Shown one piece after another: positions 1-9,218 of a stretch of DNA of 64,000 nucleotides. The stretch spans positions 30,205-94,204 of the forward strand of contig CAYNPO010000012.1 in the NCBI GenBank assembly GCA_964399165.1, read 5' to 3'. Within the stretch, counting starts at the first letter, position 1. Each line of letters begins with the position of its first letter. The notes beneath the pieces were generated by a model. That model was not told the origin of the DNA. It ran no database searches and saw only the letters and a program-made list of their open reading frames with translations. The position numbers were made by a program, and so were the translations under genes. This DNA is from UBA6144 sp964399165 (GTDB lineage Bacteria > Bdellovibrionota > Bacteriovoracia > Bacteriovoracales > Bacteriovoracaceae).

Positions 1-561
1 ACCACCCCCATGGTGGTGTTGATCAACGGCGCCTCCGCTTCCGCTTCGGAAATTGTGGCGGGGGCCCTCCAAGACTACGGCCGCGCCGTGATCATGGGCA
101 GCCAATCCTTCGGCAAGGGTTCCGTGCAAACGGTGGCCCCGTTGGATGGCGGAACTGGCCTCAAGCTCACCATCGCTCAGTACCTCACTCCCAAGGGCCG
201 TCGCATCCAGGGCGTGGGCATCGAGCCCGACGTGGTGGTTCAGGAAGTGGACACCCGGGCTTTCGAGCGGGCCAAACGTCCCGACCGCTGGGTCCGAGAG
301 CGCGACTTGCGCAATCACCTGGCCGCCGGCCGCGAGACCCCCGAGGAGCGCCGCCAGCGCGAGGAGCTGGAGCGTCAGGACCGCATCAAACGAGCCGAGG
401 CCATCGCCCGCCGTCAGCGGGAGAAGAAGGAAGCCGCCACGGCCGACGACGACGAGACCTTCACCGTGACCCGTCCCCAAGAGGACTACCAAGTGCTGCA
501 GGCGGCATCCCTCCTCAAGGCAGGCCGCACCTGGCAGCAAAAACCCCCGGCGTCCCCATGA
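1..561 (+). CDS. C-terminal processing peptidase (S41), 3' part
   Basis: The reading frame is open at the left edge, so only the C-terminal half of a carboxyl-terminal processing protease is present. The S41 catalytic serine lies in SASASEI and the general-base lysine in SFGKGSVQ, the normal Ser-Lys dyad spacing of CtpA/Prc proteins. These are exported periplasmic proteases that trim or degrade proteins from the C-terminus. After the catalytic core comes a very charged Arg/Glu-rich stretch, probably helical, and then the EDYQVLQAASLL tail typical of the family end. The stop overlaps the xseA start by 4 nt (ATGA), so the two are probably translated together. The family call is firm; the substrate is unknown. 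Confidence 0.9.
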   Translation, partial: TTPMVVLINGASASASEIVAGALQDYGRAVIMGSQSFGKGSVQTVAPLDGGTGLKLTIAQYLTPKGRRIQGVGIEPDVVVQEVDTRAFERAKRPDRWVRERDLRNHLAAGRETPEERRQREELERQDRIKRAEAIARRQREKKEAATADDDETFTVTRPQEDYQVLQAASLLKAGRTWQQKPPASP

Positions 562-1781
562 AGCTGCCGGAGGGTTTCAAAGCGGCGCGGGTCTCCGAAC
601 TCGTCGCCCACGTGAAATCCGTCCTGGAAGACACCTTCCATGAGGTCTTGGTGGAAGGGGAGGTCTCGAACCTGCAGGAAGCCTCCAGCGGGCATTGGTA
701 CTTCGCGCTCTCCGACGCCGAAGCCAGCCTGTCCTGCGCGCTCTTTCGCGCGGACGCGCTCAGAAACCCCGCCCTCCGCACCCTCAAGGACGGCGACCAA
801 GTGCTGGTCCACGGTCCGTTGTCCGTTTTCCAAAAACGCGGCACTTTCCAATTGGTGGCCAAACGCCTCATCCCTTCTGGTGATGGACGGGCCCGCGTGA
901 AGCTGGAGGCGCTGAAGCGCCAGCTGCAGGCGGAAGGCCTATTCGATCCTGAGCGCAAGCGCCGCCTACCGGCGTTCCCCCGACGTTTGGCCGTCATCAC
1001 CGCGCTTCAAGGGGCGGCCCTCCAGGATTTTCTCAACGTCTACCGGCGACGCGCTTTGCGCTGGGAGATCGTCGTGGTCCCCGCCTTGGTTCAAGGGGAG
1101 AAGGCCCCGGCATCCCTCGTGGCGGCGCTGGACCGAGTAGAGGCCAAGGGCGGCTTCGACGCCGTGGTACTCACACGGGGTGGCGGTTCCTCTGAGGACC
1201 TAGGGGCTTTCAACGACGAGCGACTAGTGCGCCGAGTGGCGGCATGTCCCTTCCCCGTGATCAGCGCCGTGGGACACCAAGTGGACTGGACCCTCTGCGA
1301 CCATGCCGCGGACGTGCGCTGCGAGACCCCCACCGCCGCAGCGGAGACCCTGACCCAGCCCCAGACCGCCTTTCGCCACCGGTTGGACCAGGCACGGGGG
1401 CGTTTGGGCAGGGCCCTGCGCGCGCGCCAAGCCGAGTTATCCCTGTGGCTCGAGCGGCGCCATCCACGTCAGCTCCTGACCATCGTCCAGGCGCGCCTGC
1501 GCGAAAATGCCTTTCGGCTGGATGACCTCGAGCGCCGTCTGGGACTGGCCGCGGAGGAACGGCTGGAGCGGCTGCGCCAGCGGCTCGAGCGCGCAAATAC
1601 GATGTTGAGCAGCTTGGGCCCAGGGGCGGTGCTGGCCAGGGGGTACGCGTTCGTGACGGATGCCTCCGGCGACGTGGTCCCCAGCTTGGGAAGGGCCCGT
1701 CCCGCCGGGGCCAAGGGATCACTCACCGTGCATTGGCAGGATGGGACCGCCCGGGTGAGAATGGAAGGGGAGGGAGCATGA
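558..1781 (+). CDS. xseA: exodeoxyribonuclease VII large subunit
   Basis: The protein has 407 residues, the usual size for XseA. An N-terminal OB-fold nucleic-acid-binding domain (about residues 5-100, with EVSNLQEASSGHWYF) is followed by the exonuclease VII catalytic domain with LTRGGGSSEDLGAFNDE and ISAVGHQVDWTLCDH. The C-terminal part is a long Arg/Leu-rich helical region that in known enzymes binds the small subunit. The enzyme degrades single-stranded DNA from both ends during mismatch repair and other DNA repair. It overlaps both neighbours by 4 nt. The small-subunit gene xseB, often adjacent, is not seen here and must lie elsewhere. Confidence 0.95.
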   Translation: MKLPEGFKAARVSELVAHVKSVLEDTFHEVLVEGEVSNLQEASSGHWYFALSDAEASLSCALFRADALRNPALRTLKDGDQVLVHGPLSVFQKRGTFQLVAKRLIPSGDGRARVKLEALKRQLQAEGLFDPERKRRLPAFPRRLAVITALQGAALQDFLNVYRRRALRWEIVVVPALVQGEKAPASLVAALDRVEAKGGFDAVVLTRGGGSSEDLGAFNDERLVRRVAACPFPVISAVGHQVDWTLCDHAADVRCETPTAAAETLTQPQTAFRHRLDQARGRLGRALRARQAELSLWLERRHPRQLLTIVQARLRENAFRLDDLERRLGLAAEERLERLRQRLERANTMLSSLGPGAVLARGYAFVTDASGDVVPSLGRARPAGAKGSLTVHWQDGTARVRMEGEGA

Positions 1782-2659
1782 AAGCATCTTTGTGTCTTGG
1801 GCTGCTCACCGCCTGCGCGGTGGCGCAAGAGCCGAAGCTCGGCAAGCCCGAGGCAGCGGCCGCTGTGATGGCCGCGCCCCTCGCTGAAGAAAGCCGCCCC
1901 GGCATGGTCCGCTGGATCACCTTCAGCCCACCCGCTGGCTGGGAGAGTGCTGAACTTCGCTGCCATGACAAGGCCATCAAGCACGCCCCCACGAAGAACG
2001 CCGGGGAGCGATTCGCCTACATCGCCGAGTCCTATTTCTCCGAGATCAAACCCCACACCTGCCGGCTCGCCAAAGGCAAGGAAGAGCGTCCCTTAGTGGC
2101 GTTCACGGTCAAACCCCACAAGTTCCCCGAGGAGCGCCTCAAGGTGGACTTCCGCAAAATCAAGCTTTCCCCCAAGGACCAGGAACGCGCGGCCAAGGAA
2201 CAGGTCATGCTCAACGGCATCTACGCGTCCTCTGCGCCTTTGCCCTATTTTTCCGCCCCCTTCAAGGCGCCCCTGGATTCCACCATCACAAGCATCTACG
2301 GCTCCCGCCGTCTCTACAACAAGCGCCACCGCAGCCAACATTTGGGCACCGATTTCCGCGCAGCCGTGGGCGTGCCCGTCCCCGCGGCCAACCGCGGGCG
2401 GGTGCTCTTCGCGGGTGACCTCTTCTATACCGGCGGCACCGTCATCATCGACCACGGCCTGGACATCTTCACGGTCTACGGTCACCTTTCCGAGGTGAAG
2501 AGCGAAGATGGGCAGGTGGTGAACCAGGGGGACATCATCGGGCTCTCCGGCAACACCGGCCGCTCGAGCGGACCCCACCTGCATTGGGGCGTGAAGATCC
2601 ACGGCAACTACGTGGACGGTTATTCCCTCATCGAAGAGAGCAAACGGCAATTCCCATGA
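1778..2659 (+). CDS. secreted M23 (LytM-type) metallopeptidase
   Basis: The start at 1778 is chosen because it gives a clean signal peptide (MKASLCLGLLTACAVAQ) and overlaps the xseA stop by ATGA, with GGGAGGGAG just upstream. The 293-residue protein ends in a peptidase M23 domain (about residues 165-285). The zinc ligands are visible in HLGTDFRA (H and D), and the second histidine motif is HLHW near the end. Such enzymes cut peptide cross-links of peptidoglycan or, when catalytically dead, activate amidases; here the metal-binding residues are intact. The N-terminal half (about residues 40-150) resembles an Ig-like exported spacer. It may work on the cell's own wall or on another cell's wall. 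Confidence 0.88.
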   Translation: MKASLCLGLLTACAVAQEPKLGKPEAAAAVMAAPLAEESRPGMVRWITFSPPAGWESAELRCHDKAIKHAPTKNAGERFAYIAESYFSEIKPHTCRLAKGKEERPLVAFTVKPHKFPEERLKVDFRKIKLSPKDQERAAKEQVMLNGIYASSAPLPYFSAPFKAPLDSTITSIYGSRRLYNKRHRSQHLGTDFRAAVGVPVPAANRGRVLFAGDLFYTGGTVIIDHGLDIFTVYGHLSEVKSEDGQVVNQGDIIGLSGNTGRSSGPHLHWGVKIHGNYVDGYSLIEESKRQFP

Positions 2660-4317
2660 CCGGCCCGCTGCACGACCATGCGGGGCTTCTGCGCTTCACC
2701 GTGGACCCGGGGCATACACCCGAAGTGCGGGCGGCCTTGGAAGAATGGCTGCGTCCTTGGCGGGCCGGCGCGACGGGGGAGGGGGGGCTCCACGTCTGGT
2801 TCCCTGCCCCCGAGGCCTTGGCCAAAGGACAAAAACACCGGGCCCGGTCCGTGCTGGTGCGCCCGCGCAGCGGCGATCTTTTGGGGCTGGACACCGGGGC
2901 CAGCGCAGAAGAGCGTGCCGACGTCGTGCTTGACGTGGGCGACGGCGAGGCGCCCCTGCACGCGGTGCTGGGGGCATGGTTGCGTGTTTTTCTAGCCGAG
3001 GAAGGGGCCCGCGCCAGCCGCGAGGCCACGCGGGATGGACGGGCCTTCGAACGAGAACTGAAGGCAGCCTTGCAGAAAGCGCAGGAGGACCCTGACTTGC
3101 GCGGACGCTGCCGTGAGCTTTTCATGCGTTTGGTGGGGACCCAGGAGCAACTCCTGGGTCGGGCGGACTGGGAGGCCTTGGAAAAAGACCTCGAGACGCT
3201 GGCGCACCGGCTCGACAAGAAAAAACACTGGAGGCTTTTGCGGCCCGGCCAGACTTCGGGAAAAAGAATGGGCACGCTCTTCTCCCTGGGGCGTCTGCGG
3301 GGAGTGGACGTTTTTGCCCATTATGGGGCCGTCTCCCCGGGGCCAGAGGGTATCCTGGCCGCACACTTGGTGGTGTCCTCCCTTTCCCGGCAAGTGCGGC
3401 GCTGGGAGGAAGACGATCAAGAACGGCGTCCTGGGGCGTTGGTCCAAGCTGCCTTCCAAGCGCTGCCATTCCCGGTATTGCTCCTTGGGGAGGGTGGGGA
3501 AGTGCTCCAACACAACACCGCTTTCGTGAAGCTCAACCTTCCCCCGTCGAAGGTGGCCAGGCTCAAGGATCAAGACCCCGTACCCACCCGGGACGGCACC
3601 TGGGAGGTCCAGCGGCGTGATCTTGGCGGCGGCTCCCCGCGCTCCATGTACACCTTCCGGGCCCGTCGCCAGGAAGGCCGTCCGGATTTCGGGGGTCAAG
3701 ACCTCGGTATCATCACCAGCTCCATCGCCCATGAGTTGAACAATCCGCTGGCCGGGCTCCTCACCGCCTTGGAACTCATGGCCATGGATCCCGGATGGGA
3801 CCCCGAATCGATGAGTGAGCTGCAGGAGATGCGCCAAGGTAGTTTGCGCTGCAAACAGTTGGTGGAGACGTTTTTGGGCTTCTCGCGGCCCCATGCGGGC
3901 ACGCCCGTCGCGGACAAGGGGCTCCTTTGGCGTTGCTGCGAACAGGCGTTGCACCTTCAACGCTTTCGCATGGTGGAAAGCGGCCTGCGCCTGCAGTTCA
4001 CCCACTCCCAGAAACACCCTTACGGTTTTCCCGTCCATGTTCCTTCCATGGCCATGGTGTTTTATCTCGTGCTGGGCGAGGTCATGACCGCGTTCCACCA
4101 CGTGAAGCTGCTCGAACAGCGCAGCGCCAAGGGGGCGGTGGTGGAAGGAGTGGTGGAGGAAGACGCGGACCGCTTCCACTTGAGGCTCGCGGGAACGGCG
4201 CCGAAGCAGGCATCGTTCAATTCAAAACTCCTGCAGTATCTGCTACGTCAGGAGCGCCTGCAGTTGGTCCCACAGCCCAATGGGATCCTCTTCCTGCACC
4301 AGAACGTGCTGTTGTAA
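2656..4317 (+). CDS. histidine-kinase-like protein, degenerate ATPase half
   Basis: This 553-residue soluble protein overlaps the previous gene by ATGA. The N-terminal 300 residues match nothing I recognise. A short PAS-like segment (LPFPVLLLGEGGEVLQHN, about 270-330) precedes a clear HisKA helix pair with the H-box SIAHELNNPL, whose histidine is residue 359. The expected HATPase_c half (about 420-553) has no recognisable N-box or glycine-rich G boxes: where the N-box should be, the sequence reads LVLGEVMTAFHHV. It therefore looks like a kinase that cannot bind ATP, or one diverged beyond recognition, perhaps acting as a phosphotransfer or dimerisation partner. No response regulator gene is near. 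Confidence 0.7.
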   Translation: MTGPLHDHAGLLRFTVDPGHTPEVRAALEEWLRPWRAGATGEGGLHVWFPAPEALAKGQKHRARSVLVRPRSGDLLGLDTGASAEERADVVLDVGDGEAPLHAVLGAWLRVFLAEEGARASREATRDGRAFERELKAALQKAQEDPDLRGRCRELFMRLVGTQEQLLGRADWEALEKDLETLAHRLDKKKHWRLLRPGQTSGKRMGTLFSLGRLRGVDVFAHYGAVSPGPEGILAAHLVVSSLSRQVRRWEEDDQERRPGALVQAAFQALPFPVLLLGEGGEVLQHNTAFVKLNLPPSKVARLKDQDPVPTRDGTWEVQRRDLGGGSPRSMYTFRARRQEGRPDFGGQDLGIITSSIAHELNNPLAGLLTALELMAMDPGWDPESMSELQEMRQGSLRCKQLVETFLGFSRPHAGTPVADKGLLWRCCEQALHLQRFRMVESGLRLQFTHSQKHPYGFPVHVPSMAMVFYLVLGEVMTAFHHVKLLEQRSAKGAVVEGVVEEDADRFHLRLAGTAPKQASFNSKLLQYLLRQERLQLVPQPNGILFLHQNVLL

Positions 4318-4326
4318 CCGACGCGC

Positions 4327-6633
4327 CTAGCCCGTGGTCAGCATCCCGGAGGCAATGCCCGTCACCGTCTGGCGCATCAGTGGCCCGTCGTTCTCCTCGA
4401 TGGCGAGGATCTGCAGCAGGTTCAGCGGATGGATGAGCGCCGAGCGCAGGTGGATGCTCTCGCCGAGCCACGGGCGGAACCACACCAGGTCCTTGCGACC
4501 GGTGATGGCGCGGAAGGCGGCCAATGTCGATTGGTATTCGCGCTCCCAAGGTTCCCAGTCCGCGGCGGTGGCCTCGCCCAGGCGCGAGAGTTGCAGGCGC
4601 CACACGCCCATCTCCACTTTCGCCAAGGTGAAGCCCACCTGCTTGATGAAGGACGTGAGCAGCGGGTGGCCACGCCGGAAAGCGGTCTTGAGGGCGGCCT
4701 TCTCCCGTGCTGTGAGCCCCTGCCAGGAAGAACCCAGCCCCCACCAGGTGGGGAAAAGCAGGCGCGCCTGGGTCCAGCATAGCTGCCACGGGATGGCGCG
4801 CAGGTCCTGCACACTTTTAAGACCCTTGCGCTTGGAGGGCCGGGAGCCGATGCGCAGCTGGTGCAGGTGCGGGTAGAGCGTCGCCTGCTGGACCAGCCGC
4901 AGGAAATCCGGGTCGCCCACCAGCGCTTCGTAGGCCACGCGGGCCCCGTCGGCCCAACGCTTGAACGCCGGGGGCACGCTTACCGCGGGCGGGCGTTTGG
5001 CCGCCTGGAGCTGGCGAACCTTGAGGATTTGGCCCGAGAGGATCTCGGGAGAGGAGAAGGTGCGGGAGACCACCTCGCCTTGGAGCGTGCTTTTGAATGC
5101 GGCCAGCGCCTCGCGACTCCAACCGGTGGTGACTTCGCTGAGGTTTCCACCCCCGCGGGCCACTGAACCTCCGGAACCATGGAAGAAGAGTGGCCTGAAG
5201 CCATCGTGACGGATCACGCGTTCCAGTTTCGCCATGGCGGCGTGGATAGAAAGCCGGCTGTAAAGCACCCCGCATTCCTTGGAGGAATCCGAGTAACCAA
5301 GCATGACCTCCACGTGGTCCACCCCGCAGCGGGCGAGCTTGCGGCGCACCCCGCGGGAGCGCCCCACGAAACCGCGCAGGATCTCCGGCGCGTGCTCCAA
5401 GGCGTGCACGGTCTCGAACAATGGTACCACTGGCAGCACGTGCTCTCCGAACACGGAGTGGGCGAGTTTCTGGGCCGCGAGGAGGTCTCCCGCCTCGTGG
5501 GTCATGCTGACGATGAGGGCGCGGGCGTAGTGGCGCACGAAAGGCGGATCGGCGAGCCGGCCCAGTGCGCGCAACATGCCGGTGATGGCGGTGTCCCGTC
5601 CCTTGCTCAGGACGTCCAGGGCGCGGTGGATCTCGTCGCTGCCCTCCCGCAGCTCCAGGGGTAACACCCAAGCGGGAAACATGCGGGTGAGGCGGCGTGG
5701 ACGCTCCAGCCAGGGGGCCAAGATTTCCTGGGGAATCCCGCATTCCTCTGCCAGGCGCATGAGGCCCTGCTGGCAGCGGCGCACGCGACTATGGTCCCCG
5801 TCCCGAAGCACGCGCAAGGCGCGCACCTCCTTGCGCCAGCGCTCCAGCGTTTTGAGTTTGCCTGGCGCGTGTAATTCGAACACCGGGCGGATTTCGCCCA
5901 GCACCCGGTCCAGATAGGTCAGGATGAGGCGGCGGGAAATAGTGAGGGAGGCACGCAGCTCACGGGGGCCCACGCCCGGATGGCCGTCCTTGTCCCCACC
6001 TACCCACGTGCGCAGGTAAAATTGCGAGGGGCCGCCGGAGAGCCTCACCATGGCGTCGAGGTTGTCCTCGCGCAGGGCGATGGTGAACATGCTCCGGGCC
6101 TCGTCCTCGGGCAAGGGCTTGCGCGACGGTGCCAGCGGGATCTCGCACAAGGAACGGAGTTCGGAACGTACGCGTTCCCAGGCGTCCTCGCGTCCACGTC
6201 CGAGGGTGGCGGAGAGGGCGTGTTGTAGCCGGTGCAACACTTGCAGGCTCTGGGGCGTACGGGACTCGGTGGGATGGGCGGTCAGCACCCAGATAAGCAT
6301 GGCGTCCGGGCGCGACGGTGCCTCGTGCCGGGTTTCCCGCAGGCGCCGGGTGCGGTAGGCGTTCTCACAGACGTTGGTGACCTCCATCATGAGCGAGAGT
6401 CCATGGGCGAGTTGGCGACGCTCCGCTCTGGGGAGGGCCCTGAGGGTTGAGAGCAGGCGGGAGAGTTCTTTAAATTGCCTCTCCGTGGAGGCCCCCCGCA
6501 GCCTCGCCATGCGGGTGCGTACCTTCAACAGCCGTTGGTGTGCGCCCTTGCCGGCCACCTTGGCGTATTCCTCGCCGAGCACGGTCATGGTGTCACGAAC
6601 GAGGGAACGCAGGGCGGGGGGAAGTCCTTCCAT
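4327..6633 (-). CDS. ppc: phosphoenolpyruvate carboxylase, divergent
   Basis: The start at 6633 (MEGLPPAL) follows a GAGG ribosome site; the protein has 768 residues, shorter than the usual 850-950. Family motifs are present in order: VLTAHPTES (His120), GGDKDGHP, GYSDSSKECG, the glycine loop FHGSGGSVARGGG, WTQARLLFPTWWG, and the C-terminal TGIASGMLTTG. PEP carboxylase adds bicarbonate to PEP to make oxaloacetate and replenish the TCA cycle. The loop normally reads FHGRGG; here the arginine is Ser487 while the second arginine (Arg493, in ARGG) is kept. From memory of the E. coli enzyme the first arginine contacts PEP, so activity may be changed. The family is certain; normal activity is not. 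Confidence 0.88.
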   Translation of the reverse strand: MEGLPPALRSLVRDTMTVLGEEYAKVAGKGAHQRLLKVRTRMARLRGASTERQFKELSRLLSTLRALPRAERRQLAHGLSLMMEVTNVCENAYRTRRLRETRHEAPSRPDAMLIWVLTAHPTESRTPQSLQVLHRLQHALSATLGRGREDAWERVRSELRSLCEIPLAPSRKPLPEDEARSMFTIALREDNLDAMVRLSGGPSQFYLRTWVGGDKDGHPGVGPRELRASLTISRRLILTYLDRVLGEIRPVFELHAPGKLKTLERWRKEVRALRVLRDGDHSRVRRCQQGLMRLAEECGIPQEILAPWLERPRRLTRMFPAWVLPLELREGSDEIHRALDVLSKGRDTAITGMLRALGRLADPPFVRHYARALIVSMTHEAGDLLAAQKLAHSVFGEHVLPVVPLFETVHALEHAPEILRGFVGRSRGVRRKLARCGVDHVEVMLGYSDSSKECGVLYSRLSIHAAMAKLERVIRHDGFRPLFFHGSGGSVARGGGNLSEVTTGWSREALAAFKSTLQGEVVSRTFSSPEILSGQILKVRQLQAAKRPPAVSVPPAFKRWADGARVAYEALVGDPDFLRLVQQATLYPHLHQLRIGSRPSKRKGLKSVQDLRAIPWQLCWTQARLLFPTWWGLGSSWQGLTAREKAALKTAFRRGHPLLTSFIKQVGFTLAKVEMGVWRLQLSRLGEATAADWEPWEREYQSTLAAFRAITGRKDLVWFRPWLGESIHLRSALIHPLNLLQILAIEENDGPLMRQTVTGIASGMLTTG

Positions 6634-6641
6634 GGGGAACC

Positions 6642-7946
6642 TCAAAAATGCCGGGCGGGAAAATGAAACGGATCGGGATGCTGCTTCACCATGCCTTCCA
6701 CTGGCAGGAAGAAGCCCTTGGGGTCCTTCTTGAAGGAGGAACGGGAGAGGAAGAGGCTGCGGCCGTCCCCGGCGGCATGCCGGCGTTGCAGCCACCCTTC
6801 CACGAGAGGCCGTACCTCGGGGAGAAGGTGGTGCCGTCGGGGCCCACGGAAATTCTCCTGTCGGCCGACCTGGCCCTGCAGGAACTGCGCGACCTTTTTC
6901 CGGTGCGCGGGGAACTTGAAGATGAGCTGTGAGAAGGGAGTCAGACCCATGAGGGAGTAGACCAGCAGCTGCCCCTGGATCAGGTGCGGAAGCACCAGGA
7001 AATCGTCCTCCTCTAAGGGGTTGTGCCCCGTAGTGGGTGCGGGAACCTTGCCACGGAGGTAGTCGAGGGCCTTCAGGCGGTGCTCCTCGGGCATTTTAAG
7101 GTAATGGGCGTTGAAGGCCATGAGCCCTTCCATGAAAGGACCAATCAACTTCACGGTCACCAGGTTCCACGGGATGTCTTTGAGGATCGCGCCCAGCTCC
7201 GGCACCTCAACGGAAGGGTTCTCCACCGGGAGCACTGCCATGATCACCCCGTTGCCTCCTTTCACTGTCAAAAGGCAGGGGCGTTCCTCTCTGGAGAGGA
7301 ACTCCAGGACTTTGTCCAAGGAGGTGTCCGTGGCCTCGAAGTGGCGCCGGTCCAGCTCGAAGCGGTTGCGGGGATAGTAGAGTTGGTTCACCTTCCGGAT
7401 CTGTTTTTCGCGGAAGATGTCCAGGTACTTCAGGAGGAGCCGCGCGGTCAGGCGGGCGTCCTCCACCGCACGGTGGACCTTGGCGTCGCCCAGGTCGAAG
7501 ATCTTGCCCATATACTCAAGGTTGGAGTTCACGATGTCGGGGATCATGTACTTGGTCATGACGTTGGTGCAGAGGACTTTGTTCTCCAGCGCCGGGCGGC
7601 CTGCCTGCTGGAGCTTGGTGTTCAGGAAGGGGATGTCGAAGGAAGTGTTATGCGCAACCAGGATCCCATCGCCGGCGAAGGCCCGGATCTCGTCGGCTAC
7701 CTCGGCGAAAGTGGGGCACCCCTGCACGTCGGCCTGCTTGATGCCGGTGAGGCGCTGGACGAAATCGGGGATTTCTCGCTCCGGGTTGATGCGGAAGCTG
7801 CGCTCCTCCACCACCTTCAGGTCTTCCACTTTGACCATGCCCACCTCGAAGGCCTGATCACGTTCGGGATTGCCGCCCGTGGTTTCAAGGTCCACCACGC
7901 AAAAGGTGAGGGAGCGGAGGAGTTCGTCGGGAGTGGGTTGGCTCAT
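6642..7946 (-). CDS. DEDDh 3'-5' exonuclease with unknown C-terminal domain
   Basis: The first 180 of 434 residues form a DnaQ/PolC-epsilon-type exonuclease: Asp19 and Glu21 in DLETTGG, AHNTSFDIPFL, and HRAVEDARLTA, giving all DEDDh metal and base residues. Such domains proofread DNA synthesis or trim DNA/RNA ends. The remaining 250 residues match no family I recognise. The gene lies 8 nt upstream of ppc on the same strand and starts after an AGAGGG ribosome site. It is not the short DnaQ subunit, which lacks such a long tail. A UvrC-type nuclease fusion, as in some DnaQ-like proteins, is also not visible. Confidence 0.82.
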   Translation of the reverse strand: MSQPTPDELLRSLTFCVVDLETTGGNPERDQAFEVGMVKVEDLKVVEERSFRINPEREIPDFVQRLTGIKQADVQGCPTFAEVADEIRAFAGDGILVAHNTSFDIPFLNTKLQQAGRPALENKVLCTNVMTKYMIPDIVNSNLEYMGKIFDLGDAKVHRAVEDARLTARLLLKYLDIFREKQIRKVNQLYYPRNRFELDRRHFEATDTSLDKVLEFLSREERPCLLTVKGGNGVIMAVLPVENPSVEVPELGAILKDIPWNLVTVKLIGPFMEGLMAFNAHYLKMPEEHRLKALDYLRGKVPAPTTGHNPLEEDDFLVLPHLIQGQLLVYSLMGLTPFSQLIFKFPAHRKKVAQFLQGQVGRQENFRGPRRHHLLPEVRPLVEGWLQRRHAAGDGRSLFLSRSSFKKDPKGFFLPVEGMVKQHPDPFHFPARHF

Positions 7947-7998
7947 GGTGCCCTCTTTCGGGACATTCGCCCCGAGTTGGCGGGTCCGCGGGGGACCC

Positions 7999-8397
7999 TC
8001 AGTTTTTCTTCGTCAGGTGCTCGGGGGTGAACGCCAGCGGCAACAAGTCGGCAAACTTGAGCGTCCGCACGGTGCCGTTCTTGTCACCGATGGCGACTTC
8101 CAGGTCGGGGTCCGCGAACTCCGCCATGACCTGCCGGCACAGACCACAGGGGGGCCAACCGGCTTCGGTCCAGACGTAAACGCGCTTGATCCGGGTGTGT
8201 CCCTCAGAGACCGCCTTCCAGATCGCCACGCGCTCGGCGCAAACTGTGCCTCCAAAGCTGGAGTTCTCAATGTTGCAGCCCTCGTAAATCTTCCCGTCGC
8301 TGGTCAAGACGGCGCTGCCAACCTGGGCGCGGGAATACGGGGAGTGGGACTTTTGGGCCGCCTGGAAGGCGGCGTCGCGGAGTTCCTCGGCCTTCAT
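7999..8397 (-). CDS. cdd: cytidine deaminase
   Basis: The 132-residue protein is a homotetrameric-type cytidine deaminase: GCNIENSSFGGTVCAERVA supplies the first zinc cysteine and the catalytic glutamate (CAE), and PCGLCRQ supplies the other two zinc cysteines. It converts cytidine and deoxycytidine to uridine and deoxyuridine in the cytoplasm. The start overlaps the punA stop by 4 nt, so it is the last gene of the deoA-punA-cdd operon. With pyrimidine phosphorylase upstream and a nucleoside importer across the shared promoter, it feeds pyrimidine nucleosides into breakdown or salvage. Confidence 0.95.
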   Translation of the reverse strand: MKAEELRDAAFQAAQKSHSPYSRAQVGSAVLTSDGKIYEGCNIENSSFGGTVCAERVAIWKAVSEGHTRIKRVYVWTEAGWPPCGLCRQVMAEFADPDLEVAIGDKNGTVRTLKFADLLPLAFTPEHLTKKN

Positions 8398-9209
8398 TCG
8401 AGGCTCCCGATGGTTTCGGTGAGGACGCTGGCGAAGCCCGCCATGGCCTTTTGGGCAACGTGCTTGACGTCGGCGTGGTTGAGCCGCTCGGGCTTGAGGC
8501 CGGCGGCGTAGTTGGTGATGCAGGCGACGCCGGCCACGCGCACGCCCAGGTGGCATGCGGCGATGACCTCGGGCACGGTGCTCATGCCCACCATGTCCCC
8601 GCCCACGCGGGCGAGCATGCGGATTTCCGCCGGAGTCTCGTAAGTGGGGCCCAGGAGCCACGCGTACACGCCACTCTTGAGCGCGACCCCGTGCTTGGCG
8701 CCGGCGGCTTTCAGCTTATCGCGCAAAGCCTGCGGGTAGGCTTCGGACATGTCGGGAAAGCGCGGGCCCAGTTGGTTGATGTTGGGGCCCACCAGCGGGT
8801 TGCGACCCGAAAGGTTGATGTGGTCTTCGATCATGACCAAGTCCCCGGGATGGAATGCGGGGTTGATGCCGCCCGAGGCGTTGGTCACGAACAGTGTCTT
8901 CACCCCCAGCAGGGCCATCACCCGCACCGGCAGGACCACGTCTTCCATGGGGTAGCCTTCGTAGGCGTGGAGGCGGCCCGAAAGCGCCACCACATTCTTG
9001 CCGCGGACTTTCCCGAAGATCATGCGCCCGTCGTGCCCTTCCACGGTGGTTTGGTGGAAGTGGGGGATGTCTTGGTAAGGAATGGTCACGCGGTCCTGGA
9101 TCTCGTCCACGTACACGCCCAGGCCCGAGCCCAAGACGATGCCCACCTCTGGGGTGAGGGCGATCTTGGAGCGGAGGTAGCGGGCGGCTTCTTCGATCTT
9201 ATGGTACAT
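8394..9209 (-). CDS. punA: purine-nucleoside phosphorylase
   Basis: The 271-residue length and motifs fit the trimeric PNP family: GIVLGSGLG for phosphate binding, LVMIEDHINLSGRNPLVGPN, and GGDMVGMSTVPEVIAA near the purine site. It splits purine (deoxy)nucleosides with phosphate into base and (deoxy)ribose-1-phosphate. The start has a good AAGGAG site. It sits 9 nt after deoA and overlaps cdd, so all three salvage enzymes are made from one mRNA. The guanosine/inosine-specific class is likely because of its size and the conserved ENKxx-free GMSTVPE segment, but specificity cannot be read with certainty. Confidence 0.95.
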   Translation of the reverse strand: MYHKIEEAARYLRSKIALTPEVGIVLGSGLGVYVDEIQDRVTIPYQDIPHFHQTTVEGHDGRMIFGKVRGKNVVALSGRLHAYEGYPMEDVVLPVRVMALLGVKTLFVTNASGGINPAFHPGDLVMIEDHINLSGRNPLVGPNINQLGPRFPDMSEAYPQALRDKLKAAGAKHGVALKSGVYAWLLGPTYETPAEIRMLARVGGDMVGMSTVPEVIAACHLGVRVAGVACITNYAAGLKPERLNHADVKHVAQKAMAGFASVLTETIGSLE

Positions 9210-9218
9210 GGGGGCTCC

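Noticed and set aside
1733..1781. Absence of xseB next to xseA as sign of a broken operon
   Set aside because: xseB is often elsewhere in the genome; a missing neighbour in a window says nothing.
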